DNA from: Pantoea sp.
Lineage (GTDB): Bacteria > Pseudomonadota > Gammaproteobacteria > Enterobacterales > Enterobacteriaceae
NCBI RefSeq assembly: GCF_028283705.1
Contig: NZ_JAPWKD010000020.1
Location: 1 to 64,000 of the forward strand
Direction: 5' to 3'
Length of the DNA stretch: 64,000 nt
The first letter of the stretch is position 1; each line of letters begins with the position of its first letter. The translations under genes and the position numbers were made by a program. Below, in pieces: positions 28,561 through 38,110 of this stretch. The notes under the pieces are model-generated. The model ran no database searches. It was not told where the DNA came from and saw nothing but the letters and a program-made list of their open reading frames with translations.

Positions 28561-30015
28561 ATGTTTGATCCCGACATTGCCTACCAGGCGCTGACTTCAC
28601 GCGATAGCCGCTTCGACGGCTTGTTTTTTGTCGGCGTGACATCGACCGGTATTTATTGCCGGCCAATTTGCCCGGTCAAAGCGCCAATGCAGAAGAATTG
28701 CCTGTTTTTTTCCAGCGCCGAAGCCGCAGAAAAAGCGCATTTCCGCCCCTGCCTGCGTTGTCGTCCTGAACTGGCCCCCGGCTTCGCACCGGTCGATAGC
28801 CATCATCGCATCGCCGATCGTCTGATTCGGCGTATTGAGGAGGGCCTGCTTGAGGAACAGGAGACGCTGGCCGACATTGCCACCGAGTTTGGTTTGAGCG
28901 AGCGCCAGCTGCGACGTGTAGTGCAACAGGAGCTGGGCGTCTCTCCGCTCGAACTGCGCCAGACACGCCGCATGCTGCTGGCGAAGCAGCTGTTGACCGA
29001 AACCACGCTGCCGGTCACGGAAATTGCCTTCGCCAGCGGTTTTCGCAGCCTGCGCCGCTTTAATGATGTATTCCAGGCGCGTTATCGCATGACCCCGTCC
29101 CGGCTACGTAAAGAAAGCGCCCCCGCCTCTGGCACACAGTTGCAGGAAAGCGCGGAGCTGCGCCTCAGCTATCGTCCCCCCTATGACTGGGATGCAATAC
29201 TCGATTTTCTGCAACAGCGTGTGATGAAGGAAGTGGAATGGGTGGCGGATGGCGTTTATCACCGCACCGTGGCGCTGGGTGGCTGTCGCGGCTGGGTGCG
29301 TGTCAGCCATTATCCTGAGAAACAGGCGCTGAAGGTGCAATTCACTACCAGCCTGACCCCGGTGCTACCCGCCCTGCTGCGCCGTCTGCGCGATTTATTT
29401 GATTTGGATGCCCAACCCCAGCGTATCGCCGATCAGCTGTCTCAGGACCCTCTGCTGGCCCCGAGCCTGGCAAATTCTCCTGGTCTGCGCGTACCGGGGG
29501 CATTTGACGGTTTTGAATTGGGCGTGCGGGCGATTCTCGGCCAGCAGGTCACCGTCAAAGCCGCCACCACGTTAAGCAGCCGGGTGGCACAGCGTTTTGG
29601 CGAGCCGCTGGAGACGCCATGGCCTGAGTTATCCCGTTTGTCCCCCTGTGCTGAATCGCTGGCAACAGCGACACAGGATGATATCGCCAGCCTCGGCATC
29701 GTCAGCGCACGTGCACAGGCGATCATGGCGCTGGCGCAGGCTTGTGCCTCTGGCGCGTTACGCTTTAATGGCGCGGTTCATCCCGACGTGGTGGTGCAAC
29801 AGCTGCTGACCTTGAAAGGCGTCGGGCCGTGGACCGCCAGCTATATTGCGATGCGTGCCCTGCGCTGGCCAGATGCCTTTCCCAAAGAAGATATCGCCAT
29901 TCGTAATAATCTCGGCGGCGTCAGTGCGAAGGAAGCAGAACGATTATCTCAGGTGTGGCGACCGTGGCGCAGCTATGCGGTGTTGCATATCTGGCGTAGC
30001 GGCGCGATAAAGTAG
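28561..30015 (+). CDS. Fused Ada-type regulator and AlkA-like 3-methyladenine glycosylase
   Basis: 485 residues joining three parts. An N-terminal Ada zinc domain (about 1-75) has CRPICPVKAP and FRPCLRCRPE, whose first Cys accepts a methyl group from phosphotriesters. An AraC-type HTH follows (about 85-180; VTEIAFASGFRSLRRFNDVF). The rest is an AlkA_N plus HhH-GPD glycosylase (about 195-480), with LTLKGVGPWTASYIAMRAL and the catalytic aspartate in PKEDIAIRNNL. Start at 28561 follows GGAG. The expected tail after SYAVLHIW is replaced by RSGAIK, encoded by a REP fragment. Probably senses methylation damage and controls repair genes such as the divergent MGMT; also a repair enzyme itself. Confidence 0.93.
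   Translation: MFDPDIAYQALTSRDSRFDGLFFVGVTSTGIYCRPICPVKAPMQKNCLFFSSAEAAEKAHFRPCLRCRPELAPGFAPVDSHHRIADRLIRRIEEGLLEEQETLADIATEFGLSERQLRRVVQQELGVSPLELRQTRRMLLAKQLLTETTLPVTEIAFASGFRSLRRFNDVFQARYRMTPSRLRKESAPASGTQLQESAELRLSYRPPYDWDAILDFLQQRVMKEVEWVADGVYHRTVALGGCRGWVRVSHYPEKQALKVQFTTSLTPVLPALLRRLRDLFDLDAQPQRIADQLSQDPLLAPSLANSPGLRVPGAFDGFELGVRAILGQQVTVKAATTLSSRVAQRFGEPLETPWPELSRLSPCAESLATATQDDIASLGIVSARAQAIMALAQACASGALRFNGAVHPDVVVQQLLTLKGVGPWTASYIAMRALRWPDAFPKEDIAIRNNLGGVSAKEAERLSQVWRPWRSYAVLHIWRSGAIK
29995..30010 (+). repeat. Partial GTAG-type REP forming the end of a coding region
   Basis: CGTAGCGGCGCGATAA is the first two thirds of the REP element; the closing arm of the hairpin is missing. It encodes the last residues of the Ada-AlkA fusion, whose stop TAG follows at 30013-30015. 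Confidence 0.75.
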
Positions 30016-30018
30016 AAA

Positions 30019-30070
30019 AGCAAAAAGGCACCTTTAGGGCGCCTTTCTACATTGGTGGGTCGTGCAGGAT
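30019..30070. repeat. 52-bp direct repeat, left copy (terminator plus tRNA-Lys 3' end)
   Basis: Differs at one base from 30187-30238. Contains a hairpin (AAAGGCACC/GGCGCCTTT) and then GGTGGGTCGTGCAGGAT, the 3' end of tRNA-Lys read on the opposite strand. After 30070 the tRNA match ends abruptly, so this is a tRNA tail without a body. Confidence 0.85.
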
Positions 30071-30174
30071 ATGCCTCGGCCCATCCGGGGCCTCGCCCTT
30101 CGGGTGATGCTGAAGCATCAGCCTGAATCGCTCCCGGCGATTCAGTCAAACCTGCAGCAGCTTCTCATCCTGCA
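30063..30174. repeat. 112-bp multi-hairpin element bounded by 8-bp inverted repeats
   Basis: Begins TGCAGGAT and ends ATCCTGCA. Inside are three perfect stems in a row: GGCCC/GGGCC (30078-30092), GATGCT/AGCATC (30106-30119) and CTGAATCG/CGATTCAG (30123-30145). No reading frame of note. Could be a small non-autonomous mobile element or a structured RNA remnant beside the tRNA array; identity not recognised. Confidence 0.55.
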
Positions 30175-30186
30175 CTTCGCGCGCAT

Positions 30187-30238
30187 AGCAAAAAGGCGCC
30201 TTTAGGGCGCCTTTCTACATTGGTGGGTCGTGCAGGAT
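30187..30238. repeat. 52-bp direct repeat, right copy
   Basis: 51 of 52 bases match 30019-30070. Here the tRNA-Lys 3' end continues into a complete tRNA gene (30221-30296), so this is presumably the original copy. Confidence 0.85.
30190..30215 (-). terminator. Rho-independent terminator of the tRNA-Lys array
   Basis: On the minus strand a stem AAGGCGCC/GGCGCCTT with a 5-base loop is followed by TTTTTGC, a few bases after the last tRNA gene. Confidence 0.82.
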
Positions 30239-30296
30239 TCGAACCTGCGACCAATTGATTAAAAGTCAACTGCTCTACCAACTGAGCTAACGACCC
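30221..30296 (-). tRNA. tRNA-Lys (anticodon TTT), third in the array
   Basis: Reverse complement begins GGGTCGTTAGCTCAGTTGG, has anticodon loop CTTTTAA, T-arm GGTTCGAATCC and encoded CCA. 76 bases, identical to the two copies upstream. The copy nearest the terminator. Confidence 0.97.
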
Positions 30297-30329
30297 GCTC
30301 GATGAGGGCTTACAACCAGAACTACCAGA

Positions 30330-30405
30330 TGGTGGGTCGTGCAGGATTCGAACCTGCGACCAATTGATTAAAAGTCAACTGCTCTACCAACTGAGCTAAC
30401 GACCC
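30330..30405 (-). tRNA. tRNA-Lys (anticodon TTT), second in the array
   Basis: Same 76-base sequence with encoded CCA. Separated from its neighbours by 33 and 52 bases of unrelated spacer, as in a processed tRNA transcript. E. coli has a lys/val tRNA cluster at the same site between nadA and cpoB; no tRNA-Val is seen here. Confidence 0.97.
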
Positions 30406-30457
30406 ATCGTGGTTGTGAAGCAAACTGAAGAAAACACTGAACCGGCTGGGGTTGAGA

Positions 30458-30533
30458 TGGTGGGTCGTGCAGGATTCGAACCTGCGACCAATTGATTAAA
30501 AGTCAACTGCTCTACCAACTGAGCTAACGACCC
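30458..30533 (-). tRNA. tRNA-Lys (anticodon TTT), first in the array
   Basis: Same 76-base tRNA-Lys, promoter-proximal copy. The promoter should lie between 30534 and cpoB. Confidence 0.97.
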
Positions 30534-30699
30534 ATCTTCAGTGCTGCCGACACTTGTTAAGATATGTCCCGGCAACGGCGGCATATATTACTGATTTAGC
30601 GGGGTAGCGCAACCCTTATTTTCCACCAACTGACTCAATTGCTTACCTTTCATGCGGCAAGACCAGAAATCACACGAAATCCGGTCTGTGCTGCACAAA

Positions 30700-31512
30700 T
30701 TACAACCCGGCGAGACGCTTCTGAGCCAGTTTGGCCGATTCGCTGTTTGGGAATTGTTTGATCACTTGTTGGTAGACCGCTTTGGCTTTCGCCGTATCGT
30801 TCTTCTCCTGCATGATCACCCCAACCTTAAACAACGCTTCAGCGGCTTTAGGCGATTTCGGGTAGTTTTTTACCACAGTGGCAAAATAATAGGCCGCATC
30901 GTCCTTTTTGCCCTTGTTGTAAAACAACTGACCCAACCAGTAATTCGCATTCGGCTGATAGGTAGAATCAGGATAACGCTTCACCCATGCCTGCAGCGCA
31001 GTAATGGCCTGATCATACTGCTTCTTCTCCAGAATCAGCGCCACGGCCGCATTGTAGTCGCTGTTGGCATCACCGCTTTGCGTCGGTACTGCGGCTGCGG
31101 CTGTACTGCTGCCCGCATCAGCGGCTGCTGCACCTGCACCAGCACCGGCGGCGGCTGCCGTCGCATCACCACCGCCACCGCTGGCCTGGGCACCGTTATT
31201 ACCGCTGCTCAAACTGTCGATCTGCTGGTAGATCTGCTTCTGGCGCTCAATCACCTGATTAAGCTGATAGGTGTTCTGTTGAATTTGCCCGCGCAGCGAA
31301 TCGATATCGCTTTGGTTATCACTCATCTGCTGCTGCAACTGCTGCATTAGCTGAGCCTGGGCATTGGAGATACGTTCAAGAGTGGTGACACGGTCTTCGA
31401 CCGAGCCTGAGCCAACGCTACTGATTGACGCCTGGGCAGTAGCGGCCCAGGGGGCCGCTACACCAACCAGTAACGACAGACTCAAGAGATGAAGTCTGAA
31501 GTTACTCATCAT
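30700..31512 (-). CDS. cpoB: Cell division coordinator CpoB (YbgF)
   Basis: Periplasmic TolA-binding protein that links outer-membrane constriction to septal peptidoglycan synthesis by PBP1B. 270 residues: signal peptide ending ATAQA, a trimerising coiled coil (about 35-100, LERISNAQAQLMQQLQQQM), a Gly/Ala-rich linker (about 115-145) and a C-terminal TPR region (about 150-265, YNAAVALILEKKQYDQAITA). Last gene of the tol-pal unit, 9 bases after pal. Confidence 0.95.
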   Translation of the reverse strand: MMSNFRLHLLSLSLLVGVAAPWAATAQASISSVGSGSVEDRVTTLERISNAQAQLMQQLQQQMSDNQSDIDSLRGQIQQNTYQLNQVIERQKQIYQQIDSLSSGNNGAQASGGGGDATAAAAGAGAGAAAADAGSSTAAAAVPTQSGDANSDYNAAVALILEKKQYDQAITALQAWVKRYPDSTYQPNANYWLGQLFYNKGKKDDAAYYFATVVKNYPKSPKAAEALFKVGVIMQEKNDTAKAKAVYQQVIKQFPNSESAKLAQKRLAGL

Positions 31513-31521
31513 GTGCTTATC

Positions 31522-32037
31522 TTAGTAAACCAGAACGGCACGACGGTTTTTGGCGTAAGCCGCTTCGTCGTGACCCAGAACTGCCGGCTTCTCTTTACCG
31601 TAAGAAACGATAGACATCTGATCAGCTGACACGCCTTTACCCTGCAGGTACATTTTAACTGCGGTAGCACGACGCTCGCCCAGGGCGATGTTGTATTCCG
31701 GCGTACCGCGCTCATCCGCATGACCTTCGATGGTCACTTTGTATGACGGGTTGCTACGCAGGAAAGCAGCGTGCTGATCCAGCATCTGAGCATACTCAGA
31801 CTGCACGTCATACTTGTCCAGACCGAAGTAAACGATGTTGTTCTGCTGCAGCTGCTGCATTTGCAGACGCGCTTGCTCGTCAGAAGACATGTTGCCGCTG
31901 TTCATGCCAGAACCGTTAGCGCCGTCAGCACCCATACCAGTCTGGTCATTGTTGTTGTTTTTGTGAGAGCTACATGCAGCCACTGCGATAACCGGCAGAG
32001 CCAGCATCAAACCCTTCAGCACTTTGTTCAGTTGCAT
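31522..32037 (-). CDS. pal: Peptidoglycan-associated lipoprotein Pal
   Basis: Outer-membrane lipoprotein that grips peptidoglycan and, through TolB, the Tol motor. 171 residues with lipobox [10 protein letters not shown], an Asn/Gly/Ser-rich linker and an OmpA-like C-terminal domain carrying the diaminopimelate-binding motif [20 protein letters not shown]. Ends KNRRAVLVY as in E. coli. Sits between tolB and cpoB. Confidence 0.97.
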   Translation of the reverse strand: MQLNKVLKGLMLALPVIAVAACSSHKNNNNDQTGMGADGANGSGMNSGNMSSDEQARLQMQQLQQNNIVYFGLDKYDVQSEYAQMLDQHAAFLRSNPSYKVTIEGHADERGTPEYNIALGERRATAVKMYLQGKGVSADQMSIVSYGKEKPAVLGHDEAAYAKNRRAVLVY

Positions 32038-32102
32038 TTCTTTATCCTATTATATTGTTTGCCATACATATTTATCCCCCACCTCAGCAGGGGATAGATG
32101 CA

Positions 32103-33398
32103 TCACAGATACGGCGACCAGGCAGGTGATTTTACCTGTCCATCAGTTGCCGGAAGACGCGCTTTGAAACGCCCATCGGTTGAAACCAACTGCAACACGG
32201 AACCCATCCCCTGAGTAGAGCTATAGATTACCATCGTGCCGTTAGGAGCCAGACTTGGCGTCTCATCCAGGAACGTGTCCGTTAACGTTTGAACGGCTCC
32301 CGTTTCCAGATCCTGTTTGGCGACGTGCTGAGCGCCACCGGCGCTGCTAATCATCACCATCGTTTTACCGTCGGCTGCTACATCCGCATCCTGGTTCTGT
32401 GAACCTTCCCAGGTAATACGTTGTGCCGCACCGCCGTTAATGCCAATTTTGTAAATCTGAGGTGCACCCGCCTGGTCTGAGGTATAGGCCAGAGTCTGGC
32501 TATCCGGGAACCAGGTCGGCTCAGTGCTGTTGTAACGGCCATCCGTGATCTGACGAATCTGACCTGATGCCAGATCCATCACATATAGGTTCAGGCTACC
32601 GGTTTTCGACAGGGCGAAAGCCAGTTTAGAACCATCCGGTGAGAAAGCCGGTGCCCCGTTGTGACGCGGGAAAGAGGCAACCTGGCGAATAGCACCGTTG
32701 GCCAGCGTCTGGATAACCAGCGCAGATTTGCCACTTTCAAAGGTGACATACGCCAGTTTACTGCCATCTGGTGACCAGGTCGGCGACATCAGCGGCTCTG
32801 GAGAACGGTGAACCACAAACTGGTTGTAGCCATCATAATCCGATACGCGCAGCTCATACGGGAACTGACCGCCGTTGGTCTGCACCACATAGGCGATACG
32901 CGTACGGAATGCACCTTTGATGCCGGTCAGCTTCTCAAACACTTCGTCACTGGCGGTGTGTGCGGCATAACGCAACCACTGCTTCGTCACTTTGTAAGAG
33001 TTCTGTGCCAGCACCGTACCAGGCGCACCACCGGTATCAACCAGCTGATAGGCGATCTGGTAGCTGCCATCCGGGTTCGGGGTGACCTGACCCACTACCA
33101 CAGCATCAATACCCAGTGCGCTCCAGGCGGCAGGCTGAACCTGCTGTGCGCTGGTCGGCTGCTGCGGCAGACGTGAGCGATCCAGCGGATTGAATTTACC
33201 GCTGTTGCGCAAGTCTGCTGCGACGATGCCACCAATATCTTCTGGTGCAGCACCCGGACCGGCCCACTGGAAAGGAACCACACCAATAGGACGCGCAGTA
33301 TTCACGCCCTGCGTAATTTCAATGCGTACTTCCGCGTGCAGCATCGCTGCCCATAGCAGTACAAAAAAACCTAAGGTTACACGAAGTGCCTGCTTCAT
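32103..33398 (-). CDS. tolB: Tol-Pal translocation protein TolB
   Basis: Periplasmic six-bladed propeller that binds Pal and TolA. 431 residues: signal peptide ending in [10 protein letters not shown], an N-terminal alpha/beta domain to about 160, then repeats of the PD40 type ([57 protein letters not shown]). Ends KSPAWSPYL. Between tolA and pal, same strand. Confidence 0.97.
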   Translation of the reverse strand: MKQALRVTLGFFVLLWAAMLHAEVRIEITQGVNTARPIGVVPFQWAGPGAAPEDIGGIVAADLRNSGKFNPLDRSRLPQQPTSAQQVQPAAWSALGIDAVVVGQVTPNPDGSYQIAYQLVDTGGAPGTVLAQNSYKVTKQWLRYAAHTASDEVFEKLTGIKGAFRTRIAYVVQTNGGQFPYELRVSDYDGYNQFVVHRSPEPLMSPTWSPDGSKLAYVTFESGKSALVIQTLANGAIRQVASFPRHNGAPAFSPDGSKLAFALSKTGSLNLYVMDLASGQIRQITDGRYNSTEPTWFPDSQTLAYTSDQAGAPQIYKIGINGGAAQRITWEGSQNQDADVAADGKTMVMISSAGGAQHVAKQDLETGAVQTLTDTFLDETPSLAPNGTMVIYSSTQGMGSVLQLVSTDGRFKARLPATDGQVKSPAWSPYL

Positions 33399-33514
33399 CT
33401 TTTCTCCCTTATCTGAACCTCAGTTCACGATAATTCGCACTGTTCCTGAAAAAAAACGGGTACTCATAGAGTACGGCAAGCTAACCTTAGTTCAACCTGC
33501 CGTTTGTTACTGCA

Positions 33515-34774
33515 TTACTGTGGTTTGAAATCCATTGGTGCGTTTTTGAACACTTCATACACCGCCTGTGAAGGTGGCTTCGGTATACGTGCCTGTTTGG
33601 CTGCCGAGACCGCCGCCTGGCACAATGCCGGATCGCCGCCCTCCGCTTTCACATCAATCAGCAGACCATCCGGAGCCAGCTTGATGCGCAGGTTACACTC
33701 TTTACCTTTGTATGAATCGGCATCATAGAAACGGCTCTGAATCGCCGCAACCACCTGGCCCATATAGGAGTTAATTTCGGCTCCCGAGGCTCCGGCTTTC
33801 TTCTGATTACCTTGTCCCGCCGCTGCCCCACCACCGGAAGCAGAAGCGTTACCACTTTTCGGTGCATTCTTACCGGATGAGAGGCCACCCAGTAGATCGT
33901 CAACGGCGTTTTCATTTTTCGCGGCTTCGGCTGCGGCTTTCTTCTTCGCATCCGCTGCTGCTTTGGCTTTCGCTGCGGCATCCGCTTTAGCTTTGGCCGC
34001 TGCCTCGGCTTTTGCTTCTGCAGCCGCTTTCTCTTTCGCTGCCTCAGCTGCTGCCGCTTTAGCTTCCTGCGCGGCTTTCGCCTTCGCATCTGCCGCTGCC
34101 TGCGCTTTGGCTTCCGCATCTGCTTTGGCCTTCGCCTGAGCGGCTGCTTTCGCCTCCTGAACCGCTTTTTCTTTCGCGGCCTCGGCGGCGGCGGCTTTCG
34201 CTTCCTGCTCTGCCTGTTTCTTCGCTTCAGCCGCAGCCTGTTTCGCCTGTTCTTCCGCTTTCTGCTTCGCATCCGCTGCGGCTTTCGCCTGGGCATCCGC
34301 CTCCGCTTTGGCATCGGCTTTGGCTTTAGCTGCCGCAGCTTCCGCGGCTTTCTGTTCTTCCTGCGCCTGCTTCGCCGCCGCTTCAGCCGCTTTTTGCTGT
34401 TCAGCCTGCTGCTTCGCCTGCTCTTTGGCATCCTGTTGCGCCTGCAGACGTTCTTTTTCCAGCTCTTTCAGACGCTGTTGTTCGGCGGCCTGCTTCTGCT
34501 GCAACTCTTCTGCCTGCTGCTGCGACTGCTTCTGGCGCTGCTGCTCGGCACGCTGGCTATCGCTCTGCTGATTCTGCTGACGGTTGTATTGATCGACCAC
34601 GGCACCCGGGTCCACCATCACTGCGTCGATATCGCTACCGCCACCACCACCGCTGGATTCAACTTTTTCGTTAAACGAGCTCCAGACCAGCAAGGCGATC
34701 AACACGATGTGCAGAATCACCGAAATGATTATCGCGCGCTTTAACTTCTCGTTTTGCTCGGTTGCCTTCGACAC
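33515..34774 (-). CDS. tolA: Tol-Pal protein TolA
   Basis: Inner-membrane protein that spans the periplasm to reach TolB and Pal. 419 residues. One N-terminal helix carries the Ser18/His22 pair (IISVILHIVL) that engages TolQR. A Gly hinge (ESSGGGGGSD) follows. Domain II is a long Ala/Lys/Glu/Gln helical stretch (about 65-295) of near-repeats such as AEAAKEKAA, and the C-terminal globular domain III is about 325-419 (INSYMGQVVAAIQSRFYDAD). The repetitive middle produces long spurious frames on both strands. Confidence 0.96.
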   Translation of the reverse strand: MSKATEQNEKLKRAIIISVILHIVLIALLVWSSFNEKVESSGGGGGSDIDAVMVDPGAVVDQYNRQQNQQSDSQRAEQQRQKQSQQQAEELQQKQAAEQQRLKELEKERLQAQQDAKEQAKQQAEQQKAAEAAAKQAQEEQKAAEAAAAKAKADAKAEADAQAKAAADAKQKAEEQAKQAAAEAKKQAEQEAKAAAAEAAKEKAVQEAKAAAQAKAKADAEAKAQAAADAKAKAAQEAKAAAAEAAKEKAAAEAKAEAAAKAKADAAAKAKAAADAKKKAAAEAAKNENAVDDLLGGLSSGKNAPKSGNASASGGGAAAGQGNQKKAGASGAEINSYMGQVVAAIQSRFYDADSYKGKECNLRIKLAPDGLLIDVKAEGGDPALCQAAVSAAKQARIPKPPSQAVYEVFKNAPMDFKPQ

Positions 34775-34799
34775 TCTCGGTTCCCAAAAACGGTTCGCT

Positions 34800-35228
34800 T
34801 TAAATCGGCTGCGTCATCAAACCGACAGATTTCACGCCAGCCTGATGCAGCAGGTTAAGCGCCTTGATGATTTCGTCGTAAGGCACGTCTTTTGCGCCAC
34901 CGATCAGGAAGACCGTCTTCGGATTGGCTTCCAGTCGGCGCTGTGCTTCGCTCACCACCTGCTCAGGCGGGAGCTGATTCATACGATCGTGATCCACCAC
35001 CAGGCTGTACTGCCCTACCCCCGCAACTTCAACAATCACCGGCGGATTATCATCGCTGGAGACCGTCTTCGAGTCGGTTGCATCCGGCAGATCCACTTCC
35101 ACGCTTTGGGTAATGATCGGCGCGGTTGCCATAAAGATCAGCAACAGCACCAGCAGCACGTCCAGCAGCGGAACGATGTTGATTTCAGACTTAAGATCGC
35201 GGCGAGCGCGACCACGGGTTCTGGCCAT
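34800..35228 (-). CDS. tolR: Tol-Pal protein TolR
   Basis: Stator component of the proton-driven Tol motor, ExbD family. 142 residues with one helix carrying the key Asp23 (INIVPLLDVLLVLLLIFM) and a periplasmic domain. Follows tolQ by 13 bases. Confidence 0.97.
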   Translation of the reverse strand: MARTRGRARRDLKSEINIVPLLDVLLVLLLIFMATAPIITQSVEVDLPDATDSKTVSSDDNPPVIVEVAGVGQYSLVVDHDRMNQLPPEQVVSEAQRRLEANPKTVFLIGGAKDVPYDEIIKALNLLHQAGVKSVGLMTQPI

Positions 35229-35241
35229 CGTTTACCTCGAC

Positions 35242-36329
<1,088 letters not shown>

Positions 36330-36537
36330 TCTACATCCCGGTATCATTTTAAACGTTGCTACTATACGCAAGTGAGATCGGCTTGGGAATGGCCCGCTGA
36401 CGCCCCGAGAAAATAATTATCAGACGGTAACAACCGGAAGGATTTTCGGCAGATTTCTTGACCAGACGCTGACAAATACTCACATCAGCGCCTGAAATAG
36501 TGGCAATAAATGGACTTAATTTGTCCTGACCGAGGAC

Positions 36538-36831
36538 TTAACGATAAAACCAGAAAATCCCCGCCAGCAGGACAATCATCGACGGTAATGGCGTGAAGAA
36601 CGCCTGCCAGCGTAACCGACGTGGACGGAACCCCGTGCCGTGAATCACGCCGGTACACACCGCCCAAATCAGTACCGCACCATGCCAGACCGAGAGTGCG
36701 CTGGTTTTTGCCGCAAAGCGCGACGGATCCCAGAACACACAACCCGCCAGCCATAAGGCCAGTAACAGTGAAAAGGCCCGTAACGGGCCTTTATCCATCA
36801 GACGATACAGGGTCTGAAACAGTTGGCGCAT
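36538..36831 (-). CDS. ybgE: Cyd operon protein YbgE
   Basis: 97-residue inner-membrane protein with three hydrophobic helices (SLLLALWLAGCVFW, VLIWAVCTGVIHGTGF, LPSMIVLLAGIFWFYR). It starts at the last base of the cydX stop (TGATG), so it is translated from the cydABX transcript. Role not established; same length and place as in E. coli. Confidence 0.93.
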   Translation of the reverse strand: MRQLFQTLYRLMDKGPLRAFSLLLALWLAGCVFWDPSRFAAKTSALSVWHGAVLIWAVCTGVIHGTGFRPRRLRWQAFFTPLPSMIVLLAGIFWFYR

Positions 36832-36944
36832 CAGGCTTTATCGCCTTTCGCTGCGCTCTCTTCAGCACGCTCCAGCGCCAGTGCCGCGATCACACCGAAC
36901 GAACAGGCCAGCAGGGTGCCAAGAATCCAGGCAAAATACCACAT
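36831..36944 (-). CDS. cydX: Cytochrome bd-I oxidase subunit CydX
   Basis: 37-residue single-helix subunit, MWYFAWILGTLLACSFGVIA then a charged tail LERAEESAAKGDKA. The first 19 residues are identical to E. coli CydX. It packs beside CydA and stabilises the haem b595/d pair. It lies 15 bases after cydB and overlaps ybgE by one base. Too short for default gene finding but clear by sequence and place. Confidence 0.96.
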   Translation of the reverse strand: MWYFAWILGTLLACSFGVIAALALERAEESAAKGDKA

Positions 36945-36959
36945 GTTCTAGCTCCTTAA

Positions 36960-38099
36960 TCAGTACAGGGAGTGCGTGTTGCTCTCAACGTGTTCTTTAG
37001 TGATGCGACCAAACATTTTCCAGTAACACCAGGTGGTGTACAGCAGAATGAGTGGGACAAAAATGATGGCGGCAAAGGTCATAATCTTCAGCGTCAGCAC
37101 ACTTGATGTCGCATCCCACATGGTCAGGCTGGTACCCGGCACGGTGCTTGATGGCATGATGAACGGGAACATCGCAATGCCCACGGTCATGATCACACCT
37201 GCCAGCGTCAGCGAAGAGAAGATAAATGCCCAGGCCCCTTTCTCCATACGTGAGCACAGAGTGGTCAGCAGCGGCATTACCACACCCAATATCGGGAAGA
37301 TCCACAGAATCGGGGTCTGCTCAAAGTTCACCAGCCAGGCACCGGCTTCACGCACCACATCTTTACCCAGCGGGTTAGACGCAGCATGGTGATCGATAAC
37401 GCTTTTCACCACGTAACCGTCGATACCGTATTTCACCCACACCCCAGCCAGAATGAAGCACACCATCATCACTAACGCGGTAACCTGCGCGAGAGAACGT
37501 GCACGGACATGCAGTTCACCGGTGGTGCGCATTTGCAGATAGGTTGCGCCCTGGGTCAGGAACATCGCCACACTGATCACACCCGCCAGCAGTCCAAACG
37601 GATTCAACAGCTGGAAGAAGTTGCCGGTATAGAACAGACGCAGATACTCGTCTGCGTGGAACGGCACACCCTGCAACAGGTTACCAAACGCTACACCAAT
37701 CACCAGCGGCGGTACAAAGCTGCCGATAAAAATGCCCCAGTCCCACATACCACGCCAGCGCACATCTTCAATCTTAGAGCGGTAATCAAAACCCACCGGA
37801 CGGAAGAACAAAGAGGCCAGCACCAGAATCATCGCCACATAGAAGCCGGAAAACGCGGCGGCGTAGACCATCGGCCAGGCAGCAAACAGCGCGCCACCGG
37901 CGGTGATCAGCCACACCTGGTTACCGTCCCAGTGCGGGGCAATGGTGTTAATCATGACACGGCGTTCCGTATCGGAGCGGCCCATAATACGGACCAGCAT
38001 CCCCACACCCATGTCGAAGCCTTCAGTGACGGCAAACCCAACCAGCAGAATGCCGATCAATAGCCACCAGACAAATCGCAATACTTCATAGTCAAACAT
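36960..38099 (-). CDS. cydB: Cytochrome bd-I ubiquinol oxidase subunit II CydB
   Basis: Integral membrane subunit of the high-affinity terminal oxidase. 379 residues with many helices; opens MFDYEVLRFVWWLLIGILLV and contains GFDMGVGMLVRIMGRSDTER and the HWDGNQVWLITAGGALFAAW segment typical of CydB. Starts 11 bases after cydA. Confidence 0.97.
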   Translation of the reverse strand: MFDYEVLRFVWWLLIGILLVGFAVTEGFDMGVGMLVRIMGRSDTERRVMINTIAPHWDGNQVWLITAGGALFAAWPMVYAAAFSGFYVAMILVLASLFFRPVGFDYRSKIEDVRWRGMWDWGIFIGSFVPPLVIGVAFGNLLQGVPFHADEYLRLFYTGNFFQLLNPFGLLAGVISVAMFLTQGATYLQMRTTGELHVRARSLAQVTALVMMVCFILAGVWVKYGIDGYVVKSVIDHHAASNPLGKDVVREAGAWLVNFEQTPILWIFPILGVVMPLLTTLCSRMEKGAWAFIFSSLTLAGVIMTVGIAMFPFIMPSSTVPGTSLTMWDATSSVLTLKIMTFAAIIFVPLILLYTTWCYWKMFGRITKEHVESNTHSLY

Positions 38100-38110
38100 G
38101 GTAGCTCTCC

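Noticed and set aside
30221..30533. Three identical 76-base repeats with short spacers, CRISPR-like at first sight
   Set aside because: Each folds as tRNA-Lys with encoded CCA; spacers of 33 and 52 bases differ in length and no cas gene is near.
33658..34431. A very Lys/Arg-rich frame that looks like a basic DNA-binding protein
   Set aside because: It is the alternative frame of the tolA Ala/Lys/Glu helical repeat; the bias is a by-product of GCx-AAx codons.
33950..34450. Apparent tandem DNA repeats
   Set aside because: They encode TolA domain II, a known repetitive helix, and are not a mobile or CRISPR-like repeat.
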